Shown piece by piece: positions 13,108-24,088 of a stretch of 64,000 bases of DNA. The notes under the pieces were generated by a model. It searched no databases. It was not told where the DNA came from and worked only from the letters and a program-made list of their open reading frames with translations. This DNA is from Microplitis mediator (taxonomy: Eukaryota > Arthropoda > Insecta > Hymenoptera > Braconidae), in NCBI RefSeq assembly GCF_029852145.1, contig NC_079978.1, positions 19,821,774 to 19,885,773 on the forward strand. The letters run 5' to 3'. The translations under genes and the position numbers were made by a program. Every line of letters begins with the position of its first letter. The first letter of the stretch is position 1.

Positions 13108-16100
13108 TTCTACATATATTCACAATTTGTAGGTAGTACAAGAACTGAAAAATAATTTTTGGTTGCCAGTATACCTGTAGTCGTTGCACTGATCAGTCGA
13201 TAGTTTTGTGATAAATTATTTCTCAAGTGAATTAAATTATTAACCATGGGACGTGATTCTAGAAAGGTTTCAAGAGAACTTCGGAGTTCTGAAAAAATTA
13301 ATAAGTCGCGTTCAGTCAAAAGAAAGAATGTTTTTAATCCGAAAACAGCCGAACGTGATGAAAGTATTCAGAGTACATCTTCTAAAAAATTAAAACAAAA
13401 CACTGAAGATGATGTACCTGAAGACAGCAGTACTGAATTTCGAATAATAAATTTTATTCAGGTATTCACTGCAATTTCTGCTCTTATAAAATGTAAAAAA
13501 TGTGATGGAAATGTAGTGTTTCAAACAGCAAGTACACGTGGGCTGGGATTCAAAATTGTAGTTGCATGTAATAACTGTGGAAATGAATATATTCCTTCCT
13601 GTTCTTTCGTTGGGCATTCTTATGAAATAAACAGACGTTTCATTTTTGTAATGAGAATACTAGGAATAGGATACGAAGGATTGTGCAAGTTTTGCGGCCT
13701 GATGGACATGCCGTCTTTTTTAGATAAATCTACGCATACAATTTTACTGAAACAGATTTTGAATTGTAGTAAAGCCGTCGCAGAAACCTTCATGACGAAA
13801 GCTGTGAATGAAGAAAAGCAAGCAATGCCAACAACTGAAAATGAAGATATAAATCATCTAACTGTATCGGGAGATGGAACCTGGCAAAAACGGGGATATA
13901 CATCGTCATTTGGAGTTTCTTCTATAATTGGCTATTTTACTGGAAAGATTCTTGACATAAACATTAAAAGTGCATATTGTAAGCTATGTGAGTATTGGAA
14001 AAAAAAAACAAATACTGTTGAGTTCGAGGAATGGTATCAATCGCATGAAGATGTGTGTTCTGCTAATCATCAAGGGTCTTCTGGGAAAATGGAGGTGGAT
14101 GCGATGGTCGAAATGTTTTCGTATTCTGAAACTAAATATGGAGTTAAGTATGCCAACTATATTGGTGATGGTGACTCCAAGACCTATTCAGGAATTATAA
14201 AATCAGATCCTTACGAAAATACAACTGTAAATAAAAAGGAATGTATAGGGCATGTCCAAAAGCGGATGGGGAGTCGATTACGTACGCTGAAGAGTAAACA
14301 AAAAGGTCTTGGTGGTCGAGGTAAGCTCACAGGAAAATTAATAGACAAACTAACTGTGTACTATGGTTTAGCAATACGCCGGCATTGTGATTCTATTGAA
14401 AATATGAAATCTGCTATAATGGCAACCTTTTATCACTACGGCTCGAGTGATGAAAAACCGAATCATGATATGTGTCCAAAAGGCGAAGAATCTTGGTGCT
14501 CTTACCAGCGCGCTGAAGCAAGAGGAGAGCTTGATACCTTTTCTCACGATTATTCTCCTTTACCTTCTGATGTTTTAAAAGCTATCAAGCCTATATACGA
14601 AGATCTTAGTAATGAAAATTTACTTTCAAGATGTGTAGGTGGATTCAATCAGAATAATAATGAAAGCTTTAACCAACTAGTATGGAAAATATGCCCAAAA
14701 ACGGTAAATACTAGTTTTACTATCGTACAAATAGCTGCATACGTTGCTATGTGTATATTTAATGAGGGTATAAATTCATTATTAGTCTTGATGAATACAC
14801 TAGGACTTAATTGTGGGCCTAATTCTCATCGGTATGCAGAAAGAATGGATGCTGCACGTATCAAAGTAGCAGATAAGCGCGCTAATGATAACACCCGAGA
14901 AGGTCGATTGCAACGTAGGCACCAGCAAATCGATATTTTGGAAGCTGCTATGTCGGCTGAAGAGCTATTATATGGTCCAGGAATAGATGACTCAGTGTAA
15001 GTTATTAAATAATTCTTATAATTCGACATAAATCCATAGCAAAACTTTAAATGCGTTTTTCTCAAAACTATGTTTTCTGAACTGGTGATCACTGTAACTT
15101 AAAAACTGCTCGGTAGATTTCAATAAAATTTATTGTACTTTTGAAATACATTAAAAACTCGTGCCTGATCGAAGGATTTTTTTTTTTTTTCAAAATTTCG
15201 ATTTTTTTTTAACAATAAACTGTCGGTTTTTTTCTCGAAAATTTGAAAAAAATTTCCTGAGGCCGCCATTTTGTTAATTTCGAAAAAAAAAAAAAAAGCT
15301 TCGATCAGGCACAAGATTATCTATTAATAAAACTAATTTTTCTTGTCCGATTGATTTTAGATGAATCTCCAAGGACTTATGATGATCACCGCAAAGGACT
15401 TCGGGAGGAACGGGCTCTACAAAAACAGCGATAACTTTTTGAATTATTAATTTTTTTTTTTGAAATTTTCGTGAAGTCAAATCGAAACGTGTTCTAATAA
15501 AGCTATGTTTTTATTTTTGTCAAATAAAGTAATTAACTACAAAAAAAAAATTATTGAAAATCATCATTTTTTCATACCCCTGAGTACCCCTAACCCCTTA
15601 ATGCATGTTTCGAAAATTATTCTGCAGCCGAGTTATCGCAACTTCTTGCGCTTTAAAAACAAACAAAATATTACATAAGTGCATTATTGTGTAGCTTTTG
15701 AATTTGCACATGCTAATTATTTTATACAATCGCATGATTTTTAAATTCTTATGCATTTTTTAAATTATTTTTATTGATTTCTTTGTCTGTTACTGTACAC
15801 TTGCATCTGTGTCTCTATCACGTTGATGGTAACCGCCGTATTTGTATTGTAATGCACGACAAACCACATCTCTACATACCAATGAGATTGTGATACAACA
15901 AAACTTGAAATGGTCACAAAATGATGCTCAAACAACGCGACTACAACTACAACAAATGTTCTACCCTCACTATTCTTACATTAATCATAATACTATGTAC
16001 CATCCTGTGATTTTGTAACATCTTTGTTCGCTACGTGATTCACCTCACAAATTTACCTACACAAATTCCACGGTCCAACACTTGTTTGCATGAAATGGTC

Positions 16101-19100
16101 ATGTGACTTATCATCTGGCCAACTTGTAAAACAGTCTCTGTGTGCTGAAATGGCGTCGGAATTGCGGTTTGCACTGCGATGTGGTTCACAACAACGTCCA
16201 GTTACAAAGAATCGAGATCATGGGAGTTTGGATCCTACTTCTTGTGAACGATGCAGTCCGCAGCCATCATTTATGCGAAGTCGCCGATGTTTCAGTCATC
16301 AAGAAACTACTTATATACCTACTATTGAAATACCTCGATTAAATGGTGTAAGTTCGTAATGCACGATGAGTGTTGCTATCAAATTTTACACAATCTCGCT
16401 TTCATATTTTTCCATTATTAATAAAATAATTATAAAAGAAAACAAAAAAAAAAATTAATAATACACTGAGAGAAAAAATATATATTTTCAAGAAAAAATA
16501 GTTGATTTGAATATTTTAGTTACTTAAATAGTGCCGAGCAATTATTTTGTTCAATGGAGTAGAATAATTACTTTATTCAAGTATTTTATTTACTGCACAG
16601 AAAAGAAGGATTTTTTGGGACAAGAAAAAATTTGCATTATGAAATGAAAACGAAAATTTTCTTAGGACTAAAAATTTTTTCTTGCCCCAAAAATTTTTTT
16701 CTTGATTCAAAAAAATTTTTTCTCGTCCCATAACAATTTTCGTTTTCAATTCATAATGCGAAAAATTTCTTAGGACAAGTAAAAATTTTCTTGACGTGAG
16801 TAAAAGTTTTTTGCGCCAAGAAATCCTTTTTTTCTGTGTGGCTTATTACTAAGAAAAAAATTTTATTTTGTCAAAAAAAAATTATTAGACATGACTTTTT
16901 TTATCTAATGGTGTTCAGATTAGTTTTGTACCTTAACAAACATTTTTTTTACAAATAAATATTTTTACCCTACCCAAGATTCGAACCCAGGCCGATCGCG
17001 CGAGACTTATGACCTACGCGCGCTTAGCCACGGTGGCTTATTGAATACTTTCTATAGATTTTCTATAGACTTTCCATCGAGATGACTGATTGATGATCGA
17101 TAGATTACTGACTGAAAATTGACAAATAACTAATTTCAAGTAGCAAAGTTTACAAGCATGAATATCATTGGACTTGTAAACTTTAGGTGAACCTTCAGAC
17201 GCCACCGTCCATCTTAAAGAAAGATAGGGGAGGGAGGGGCAGAACGGGGTACTTAAGGAAATACCAAGTTTTCGAGGACTCAAATACACTTAATCTTTTT
17301 TTTTAATGATATTCAGAGTAAATAGAAAAAATTTTCAGTTACCGTTAAAAAAAAAAATTTTCATTTTTGCGGGCAAAATGGGGTATCCCCTAAAAAAGAT
17401 AAAAAAAAAAATTCTGGATTTTAAATGTATTCGATTGAGTTAAATTTTTTCGTAAGTAATTTATATGAAGAAAAATTATTTTTTGCATGATTATTGGATA
17501 CAAAAGAAGGAAACAAATTTTTAATAGTTTTCATCATAAAATAAAAGTCATTAATATTTTTCAACCAACAATTGATTTTCGAAAAAATTTAACAAAAAAA
17601 TTCAAAATAACGCTCAATTATATTTACAAAAGTGATTTTTGAATGTTTAAAAACCATTTAAAATATAAAATTTTTTTTTTATAAAATTTGGGGCCCTCGC
17701 GGTTTTGCCGTAAATTTTCGGCATTTATACACATTCCGTAAATTTACCGTAATAATTTGGTAATAATATGGTTATATTGGCCAGTTTTTTTCCTGTACTT
17801 ATACTGTAGAGTTACCAGATTATTATAGTAAAACTACTATAAAAATGCCGAACTTTTACCAAAAAAATGCCGTAAAAAAACTATAAAAATGCCGAACTTT
17901 TACCGAAAAAATGCTATATAAATACCGCAATAATGCGATAATTTTATAATAATAAAATCGTATTTTTTTGGTAATTATACCGTAGATATCCTGCGATTTT
18001 GCCAGATTTATCCTGATATAATGGAAAATTGTAAAAAATTTGGTTTTATTTTATATTTGCTTCTGCGGTTAAAATCATCGAAAATGTGCAAAGTGTAAAA
18101 TTTTATATTTTATTCTATTAGTTCACACATTTCTTATTGAAAGAAAAGAATGTAAGTGAAAATAAGAATCCGGGAAAATTCAGGTTTTCAATTCTCTTAA
18201 GTTTGTTTGTATAAATATAAATACAATTAGTATCAACATTCGAATAAGCGATTTGGCATAATGGTTAACAGATCAGGCTTTGAATGATTAGGACCCGGGA
18301 TCGAGTCCACGGGTTGGCGGGTTTTTTTTTTTTTTTTTTCATGACAGTTATTGTACATATAACTTTATAATGTTATATATAATTATATATAATTAAATAA
18401 AATTTTATATAATTATATATAATTTTCGTTCCGGGTAGAACGGTTTCATGCTGCGAAAATGCCGAAAATATGCTATATAATTACGGTTTTAATGTTGTTA
18501 AAATACCGTATTTTTTCTGTTTTATTCCCGTAAATATTCTGAATTTTTTTCGTAAATTTTTGGTAGTAATGCGGCAAAAAATCTGGCCAAAATAACTTGA
18601 ATAATACCATATTTATGCAGTATTTATACCGTATAATTCCGGTATTATTTCGGTATTTCCAAAACCGCGAGGGGGGTACCCCCTTTTGTCCCCCTTGCCC
18701 TAATTACTTGAATTAAAATTTTTTTTCTCTCAGCGTATAATAACATCACTGATAAATTTCAAAAATTGTAACATAATTTCTAATTAGTGATAAAAAAAAA
18801 TAATTTTCATATTGAATTTTGTCATTCGTTTGCTAAACTAAAAAATGAATAATGGAATTATTTCATAGCTGATATTGTGCTTGAATGGCGATGCTCGAAA
18901 TTTCTGTTAGCTATGTAGTACGCTTTCAGACAATAGCTTTGGCATTGGTTTGGGTAAAGCTAGACAGCGCATGTCAATCATCAAGGAAATATGATATATT
19001 TCTGTGCTTTCCTGTAATGTATCCGTCAATGTCGTAATTGTATTGCTCCGAAATTTCGATTTATCTTGATGTATCTCAATGTTTTACATATACATTTTTA

Positions 19101-20023
19101 AACTACTGTGCATTGTATCAGTATAAAGTATCTTGCCCAGTCAGTATACAAAATGTAAAATGTTTTTCCTATTTTACGATAAAAAATTCCTCTGATAACT
19201 ATTTGTATAACAACAACTAGCTCAAATACTGACCAATTAGTCCAAATGCAGTCCAATTAGACTAAAATCCGATCAAAATTTTTCGACCCGGGTAAAACTT
19301 CGTATGAAATAGAATTTCTTACGATTATCGTATTACAACTAATAATAATGTATATACAAAAACTATATATTTAATGCAATGAAACAAATATATATAGACG
19401 AAAATCAAAATTTTTTTTTATTGTGAATAAAGTAAAATTTTCAATAAAAATTTAAAAAGGTACTAAGTACAAAGTTGAGGTTAGCGAACGTTAAAAATAA
19501 AAGCTTTGGTTAAATTTTAATACTTTTTTAAGCTTCATCAGTTTTTTACCATTCAGTTTAACTTTTCCCAACTGTATTTCAACGATTCTCTCATTGAGTT
19601 CGCTCTGTATATAATTCAATCTCATAAAAACTAAAAAAAATTCTTCAAAAGTCTCTCTCTTTCTCACTTTCTTTCTCTCTCTGTCTTCCTATAGCATAAA
19701 AGCACACAATATCCAGCGTATAAATCCTTTAAAATAAACTTTCACAGTCCTTTTGTATTTTTTTTACACCACATTTTATTGTAATGAAAAATAAAAAATT
19801 AATTCACTAGACCACACCTGTAAGAAAAGAAGTTCCCAAAAATAAAAAAAAAAAAAAAGATTGTAAGTGAATAAAAAAAATAAAAGTTTCACTTGCTTCG
19901 TTATGTCTAACATAGTTTTTATTGGAATATCTACAGCAGGAAGCTGGTGCGCTGCCGATGATGGAGATGAAGAAATCATTGAGCTTCGATCAAGTGGAGA
20001 CGTGCCGTGGCGAGAACACCTAG
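8658..20023 (+). CDS. Kainate-type ionotropic glutamate receptor, 3' exons only
   Basis: C-terminal part of a ligand-gated cation channel subunit of the plasma membrane (GRIK-like). Exon 8658-8758 (acceptor TTTGCAG, donor GTAAGTT) completes a Gly codon and reads GGVFVVLLCGLALAILVAI, the TM4 helix, then LEFCWNSKKNTQSDR. Exon 16135-16347 is phase 0 and reads SLCAEMASELRFALRC, then QQRPVTKNRD and a Cys-containing tail ending IPRLNG, the usual cytoplasmic tail layout of insect kainate receptors. A last exon from 19940 follows in phase 0 with GTAAGT at 16348, giving 27 codons and TAG at 20021. If the overlapping weaker donor GTGTAA at 16346 is used, a different frame stays open from 19940 to about 20271. 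Upstream exons (ligand-binding domain, TM1-3) are not in the window. The intron 8759-16134 hosts a complete DNA transposon. Identity of the first two exons is firm; the tail end is uncertain. Confidence 0.8.
9071..9246. mobile_element. Short palindromic MITE
   Basis: 176 bp with arms of about 50 bp: GTTAGAAATGTTATGGTGTC at the left is inverted at the right, followed by words around ATCCGGGTCATGTTG. Non-coding; in the first glutamate receptor intron. Confidence 0.75.
9437..10328. mobile_element. Element with TAGGGGAGAGTGGGG inverted termini
   Basis: 892 bp from TAGGGGAGAGTGGGGTCAAT to the inverted GACCCCACTCTCCCCTA. Internal words GGTTCAATTG recur several times in both orientations. No intact coding frame. 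Within the glutamate receptor intron. Ends resemble other GC-rich-ended repeats here, but the interior differs. Confidence 0.75.
10329..12021. other. Intronic repeat-rich stretch
   Basis: Glutamate receptor intron sequence without a gene. At 11020-11115 a palindromic GAATTATTCG-rich piece resembles 36240-36890. At 11530-11880 there is a cluster of AGTCTTAAG / CTTAAGACT-type words in both orientations, probably another decayed fold-back element. A poly-A run is at 11198-11212. Confidence 0.45.
12022..12433. mobile_element. Fold-back element built of GGTAGC/GCTACC units, second copy
   Basis: Starts ACACTGAAAGAAATAATCGG and ends with its inverse ATTATTTTTTTCAGTG. The interior is alternating CGGTAGCTGCTACCGAT words with point variants. 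Same family as 4691-5040. Confidence 0.8.
13060..13105. repeat. (TA)n microsatellite
   Basis: Uninterrupted TA dinucleotide run of about 46 bp upstream of the transposase start, inside the transposon. Confidence 0.95.
13246..15000 (+). CDS. Transposase, Mutator-like/Kolobok DDE type, intact
   Basis: 584-aa uninterrupted frame with start context ACCATGGG. The basic N-terminus (about residues 1-35, many Lys/Arg) could bind DNA or act as a nuclear signal. Cysteine pairs follow: CKKCDG and CNNCGNEYIPSC near residues 80-125, and CKFC near 145, probable zinc ligands. Likely catalytic acids sit in SGDGTWQKRGY (near 209), YIGDGDSKTY (near 306) and NNNESFNQ (near 471), consistent with a DDE fold of the arthropod/cnidarian 'Mutator-like transposase' type. 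Another CKLCEYW lies in between. The C-terminal 60 residues are charged and helical in character. The protein would cut and reinsert the surrounding element. Superfamily assignment between Kolobok and MULE is uncertain: the border TTAA favours Kolobok. Confidence 0.88.
   Translation: MGRDSRKVSRELRSSEKINKSRSVKRKNVFNPKTAERDESIQSTSSKKLKQNTEDDVPEDSSTEFRIINFIQVFTAISALIKCKKCDGNVVFQTASTRGLGFKIVVACNNCGNEYIPSCSFVGHSYEINRRFIFVMRILGIGYEGLCKFCGLMDMPSFLDKSTHTILLKQILNCSKAVAETFMTKAVNEEKQAMPTTENEDINHLTVSGDGTWQKRGYTSSFGVSSIIGYFTGKILDINIKSAYCKLCEYWKKKTNTVEFEEWYQSHEDVCSANHQGSSGKMEVDAMVEMFSYSETKYGVKYANYIGDGDSKTYSGIIKSDPYENTTVNKKECIGHVQKRMGSRLRTLKSKQKGLGGRGKLTGKLIDKLTVYYGLAIRRHCDSIENMKSAIMATFYHYGSSDEKPNHDMCPKGEESWCSYQRAEARGELDTFSHDYSPLPSDVLKAIKPIYEDLSNENLLSRCVGGFNQNNNESFNQLVWKICPKTVNTSFTIVQIAAYVAMCIFNEGINSLLVLMNTLGLNCGPNSHRYAERMDAARIKVADKRANDNTREGRLQRRHQQIDILEAAMSAEELLYGPGIDDSV
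15160..15314. repeat. Inverted repeat inside the transposon
   Basis: CTCGTGCCTGATCGAAGG followed by a T-run is inverted as an A-run followed by CTTCGATCAGGCACAAG about 120 bp later. It could form a hairpin in the 3' part of the transposon transcript. Confidence 0.7.
16596..16840. mobile_element. Short fold-back element, CACAGAAAAG/CTTTTTTTCTGTG ends
   Basis: About 245 bp with ends CACAGAAAAGAAGGATTTTTT and the inverted AAATCCTTTTTTTCTGTG. The interior is alternating AAAATTTTTCTTG-type words. Inserted in element copy A: the uninterrupted target sequence is seen near 25385-25405 in copy B. A relative is at 39845-40069. Confidence 0.75.
16973..17038 (-). repeat. tRNA-like body of the CACTGAGAG element (copy A)
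   Basis: Minus-strand A-box-like TGGCTAAGCGC and B-box-like GGTTCGAATCT at tRNA spacing. The same segment recurs at 25533-25598 (minus), 49816-49881 (plus) and 52207-52274 (plus). The acceptor stem does not pair well, so it is tRNA-derived. Confidence 0.6.
17696..18672. mobile_element. Nested fold-back element with CTCGCGGTTTTG ends
   Basis: Begins CCTCGCGGTTTTGCCGTAAA and ends with the inverted AAAACCGCGAGG. The interior is full of TTACCGTAA, TACCGTATTT and TGCCGAAAAT words in both orientations. A tRNA-like stretch lies at 18246-18322. Confidence 0.7.
18246..18322 (+). repeat. tRNA-like sequence inside a fold-back element
   Basis: An A-box-like TTTGGCATAATGGTTAACAG and a B-box-like GGGATCGAGTCCAC at tRNA spacing. 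Terminal stems are degenerate. Confidence 0.4.
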
Positions 20024-20600
20024 CAGAGGCTGAATATTCAGCATCTTCGACAGCAAATGCACCAAACACCACCACCACCATCAGTGTGCAAAGCCACCCC
20101 TGCACACATACGTCCTTGCCACTCTCATACTCACAGTCACAGCCATTCGCACAAACATCATCAACAAACGTTGAAACAGAAACGGACATGTCCGAGCATC
20201 AGCATGGGTCAAGGTTCACTTTTATTTTTTTTATTCATTCTTATAATTGTACACGGAAAAAAAAATTCTAATTAAATTTACGATAATAACATCGTAATTT
20301 GTCCTATTGATTATAATTATAATCATCATTTTTACGGTTTTTCGAAGTTTTCTCGAAATTTCGAGGGTGTAGGGGTCAAACTGACCTCGAATTCGGATTC
20401 AGCGGACCAAAATACGTACCCGTAGGTAGGTCCGGTCAAATGCACATTCTACTTAATTTTTTTTGTGTACCGGTGTTATTGTAGTGGTGGACTAGACTTT
20501 CAAAATCATAATTTTTACAATGCAGCGTTGAAAATTTCATTTAAGAAATAATACTTCAGACGAATAATACAAGAGAAATTTTAAATAAAATAATAATCGT

Positions 20601-20677
20601 TCGGACGTAGGGTTCGAACCCAAGTCCTTTCGTGTGCGAACTATCCGACGCCTTGGACCACTCGGCCACCGAAGAGC
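20601..20677 (-). repeat. tRNA-like sequence (Ser/Leu-type D arm)
   Basis: On the minus strand it reads GTGGCCGAGTGGTCCAAGGC (A box of the Ser/Leu type) and later GGGTTCGAACCC (B box). The 5' acceptor half does not pair with the 3' half, so it is a tRNA-derived repeat. Confidence 0.5.
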
Positions 20678-20904
20678 CTACACTGTATATAGTTTTTAAG
20701 GTCGATATAAACGATTTGAACAAACATTCATAAGTCATGAGAGCGCCTCTTGCGGAGGACAAAGTTAATATTTAAAAATTACGATACAACATTTTAATTT
20801 TTATAGCTTACATCGTATTATAACAGAGGCAGCACTGTAATATTTATTTTACTCAAAAGTACATAGAAAGATAAATAAAGGAATAAATATAGTTTTTGAA
20901 TTGT

Positions 20905-21490
20905 ACCCTAGCAGACCTGATTTACCGTAAATTTGCGGTAATTTTACCGTAAATCTACCGTAGAATACCGTAAAATTCGAGTAAATTTACCGAAAATTAC
21001 GGTAAATCCACCGTGAATTACGGTAAATCCACCGTAATTTACGGTAAATCGGTACTCTACGGTGGATTACCGTAAATTACGGCAGGTATACCGTAAATTT
21101 ACCGTCGAATACGATAAATCTACCGTAAAAAATTCGGGTGGATTACCGAATTACCGTAATTTACGGCGGATTACCGTACTTCTGTATTTTACGGTAAATC
21201 CACCGTAAATTACGGTAAATCGGTATTTTACGGTGGATTACCGTAATTTACGGTGGATTACCGTACTTCCGTATTTTATGGTGAATCCACCGTAAATTAC
21301 GGTAAATCCACCGTAATTTACGGTAAATCGGTATTTTACGGTGGATTACCGTAATTTACGGTGGATTACCGTACTTCCGTATTTTATGGTAAATCCACCG
21401 TAAATTACGGTAAATTCACCGTAATTTACGGTAAATCGGTATTTTACGGTGGGTTTACCGTAATTTACCGTAATTTGGGTCCGTTAGGGT
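20905..21490. mobile_element. ATTACGG fold-back element, 'GCAGACC' subfamily, copy 1
   Basis: Starts ACCCTAGCAGACCTGATTTA and ends AATTTGGGTCCGTTAGGGT. The interior is an array of ACGGTAAATCCACCGT words and their complements with a longer period of roughly 100 bp. Copy 2 is at 37040-37692. Non-coding. Confidence 0.85.
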
Positions 21491-21708
21491 AATTTTTATT
21501 TCTTTTTTTTGACGATGTTAAATTGTAATTTTTGAAGTAATTTTTAATCCTAAAAGTCTTTGTTAAAATTACGATGTTAGATACTAAAAAATATAACCCA
21601 CATAGTAAATTTTGAAATAAGATATTTTAAAATTGACGCTAATAAAAGTCTAGTCCACGATTACGATATTAACATCGTAAATTTTGCTAGAATTTTCTTT
21701 CCGTGTAC

Positions 21709-22920
21709 AGATAAAAAAAGAAAACAGCCCGGTAACGAGGCCACGTCCAGAAGGTTCCACCTCCTTGATTTTAATTGGAATGTTTATTTTAAGAGGATGA
21801 TATAGTGCACGATGATTAATTTTATCACTTTTATTATCACTTCGGTAATCACAAGAATGATACGAGATAGTTTGTAGTGTAGATTCAAATTCATGAGAAT
21901 CATTTATATTCACAAAATTAGTAATTTTTTATATTATTGGTAACATCATTAGTACAAATTATATAATAGGATCATTGTTGCAGAAGTAAAATGGTACATT
22001 ACATAGCGAGTGGGCTAAGTGAGTCTTTATACGGGAGGACAATGTTTTTAACACGAGTCGTAGGTACACACCCACGAGCGCCAGTGAGTGCTTAGTGTTC
22101 ACCGGAACATTGCTAAGAACATTGTATTTGATGGACAGTGACAGCCCAAAAAATATTCACTGTACTTTATTCAACAAGTAGTTACTAATCTCATTATTAT
22201 TTTTTCATTTTTTATACCAATTTGAAGTAATCCCCTTTTTATGTTTATCTCGTTCTTTAATAAATAAATTTTTCCCGATGTTGAAAGAAAAAATTAAAAA
22301 AAAAAAAAATTTATAGTCACATGAGGCAAGTGTACGCAGTGGGTAAGTGTGCGCAAACCCATGTATTTCAGTCCGAAATGGATGGATTTGCGCGCACTTA
22401 TCCACAGCGCACATTTGTTACGCATGACTTCAATTGTCAATAAAAAACTTCGAGCTTATACGTCATGTGAAATCGGTATATACTCGATATCACTAGATGT
22501 ATATAATAATTTATGTAATGGATGCACGAAGAAAAATGCCGTTAAATGTCTAAAGTCGGCGTTATGCCGTCAGAGTTATGAAATTTAGTTACTTTATTAA
22601 AATTAAAAAAAAGTTTATATTTTATAAAATTGGATACTTTCTTTAGGAGAATTCACTTAAAAAAACTTGACAATAAAAAAAAGTCATCTTTAGTTTTATG
22701 TCAGATCAATAAACAGAGATATGTAAGGTTATAAAATTCAACTGACGTTGCCTTAATTTAGACATGCGTGTTCTGAATAATTGAATGCGCATGCGCAGTC
22801 TAGAGATTTCGGTCATGTTAATAGGGCAGTTAAATTCGAAGTGACGTCATATAAGAGAAGGGTGATTAGTTATTGGCTTAAATTATTTAGTAAGGATATA
22901 TATACTCTGCCCATTTCCGA
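21709..22920. other. Gene-free stretch
   Basis: No coding exon is recognised. There is a short inverted repeat around 22330-22415 (GTGCGCAAACCCATG / inverted CATGGGTTTGCGC-like words) and otherwise AT-rich sequence. Confidence 0.4.
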
Positions 22921-23998
22921 ACTATGGTAACTTACCGCATTTTGCCATAATTTACCTGAAATACGGTATTTTTTACGGCAAATTTGCCGCAATTTATTTC
23001 TTAATAAAAGAAAGATGGTAATTAATAATTATCATTAGTAATTTACGCATTGATAGAAGAATTTCTTAGTATTTAAGAATATTTCTTAGTATTTAAGAAA
23101 TCATTTCTTAATAATTAAAAAATCATGTTTCAAATAGTAAGAAATATTTCTTAAATACAAAGAATTGATGTTTAAGAAATGATTTCTTACCCCAGCGGAT
23201 CCGAATTACGGTAAATTACGGTAATTTGCGGTAGTTTTATCTATTTTACTCTAAAGTACGGTTAATTATGGTAAGATGTGGTAAAATACCGTAAATTGCC
23301 GCATATTACGTAAAATACTGTTATCCACTACGGATTACGGTAAATTTTCGTATTTTTACCTTAAATTGCAGTAGCTCTGCTTACACCGTAAATTACGGTA
23401 ATTGCCGTAATTTTCCGTAATTCGGATCCGCAAGGGATAATACTAAGAAATATTTTAAATACTAAGAAATCCCTCTATTAATGCGGTAATTTACGGCAAT
23501 TTACAGTAATTTGCGGCATTTTTACCTTAAGCACTGTATGTTTTTTTATTTGTACAGTACAACACTTAACTTTACGGTAAAATAACGCAAGCTTGCCGCA
23601 ATTTTACGGTAAATTACCGTTTTCTTACTGCAAATTTACAATAAAAATACTGCTCTTTTGCTGTGAAATACCGTACTTTTTCCTCAAAATATCGTACCTT
23701 TACCGTAAATTGCGTTTTTTTTTACATACTCTAGCGGATCCGAATTACGGTAAATACAGTGATTTACCGTGATTTACCGTAATTTACGGTACCTAGCAGC
23801 ATTACCGTAAATTACGGTAATCTACGGCAAATTGCCGTAATTTGCTGTAATTCTGCTAGGCGCCGTAAATTGCGGTAAATCACTGTATTTACCGTAATTC
23901 GGATCCGCTAGGGTAAATTGCGGTATCTTACCGTTAAAATACCGCAATTCTTCTTAATGCCGTAAATTACGGTAATTTACCGTATTTCGGATCCGCCA
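22921..23998. mobile_element. Nest of ATTACGG fold-back elements
   Basis: Cluster of TTACGGTAA-type words. At least three layers are visible: a member with GCGGATCCGAATTACGG ends at 23190-23436; around it a palindrome of TTTCTTAGTATTTAAGAAA words (about 23050-23470); and a further member at 23730-23913 (CTAGCGGATCCGAATTACGG to CGGATCCGCTAGGG). An outer end CGGATCCGCCAG is at 23998. Confidence 0.75.
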
Positions 23999-24088
23999 GA
24001 AAGTATAAAATTTTATGAGGCTCCTTAGCTAGATAACGGCATATTCTTCGGCATGAGTTACATAAAAAGAACAAAATTATGGTATCAG

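Larger units (their letters stand above)
12802..15601 (+). mobile_element. Complete TTAA-flanked DNA transposon (Kolobok/Mutator-like)
   Basis: 2.8-kb element bounded by TTAAGGGGTTAGGGGTA and the inverted TACCCCTAACCCCTTAA. TTAA at both borders could be the target duplication, as in the Kolobok and piggyBac superfamilies. It contains one intact 584-codon transposase frame, a (TA)n run before it and a 150-bp inverted repeat behind it. Inserted in the glutamate receptor intron in the same orientation as the host gene. The intact frame and clean termini suggest a recent insertion. Confidence 0.85.
17222..18712. mobile_element. GC-rich-ended repeat element, with nested fold-back element
   Basis: Left end AGGGGAGGGAGGGGCAGAAC and right end CCCCCTTTTGTCCCCCTTGCCC. 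Left-end sequence is shared with 6781-6905. The middle (17696-18672) is replaced by a nested element. Confidence 0.65.
16463..18736. mobile_element. TIR element with internal tRNA-like body, copy A (interrupted)
   Basis: Outer ends ACACTGAGAGAAAAAA and the inverted TTTTTTTCTCTCAGCGT. The body matches 25336-25698 over about 250 bp, including a tRNA-like segment. It is split by a CACAGAAAAG element (16596-16840) and by a GC-rich-ended element (17222-18712), which itself contains another fold-back element. Copies B to E are at 25336-27145, 48158-50150, 51714-53257 and 56106-56770. Confidence 0.75.
20250..21708. mobile_element. Composite fold-back element, ACACGGAAA ends, carrying two insertions
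   Basis: Left end TACACGGAAAAAAAAATTCT, right end the inverted AGAATTTTCTTTCCGTGTA. Arms share words around TAACATCGTAA and the inverted pair GTGGACTAGACTTT / AAAGTCTAGTCCAC. Between the arms are a tRNA-like SINE (20601-20677) and the ATTACGG fold-back element 20905-21490. Confidence 0.75.

Noticed and set aside
12932..13189. Minus-strand frame across the TA repeat
   Set aside because: It consists mainly of translated (TA)n and lies antisense to the transposon 5' region.
20057..20275. His-rich frame (HSHTHSHSHSHKHH) as an independent gene
   Set aside because: It is in frame with, and directly downstream of, the TAG of the glutamate receptor exon and ends inside a mobile element; treated as part of the tail question.
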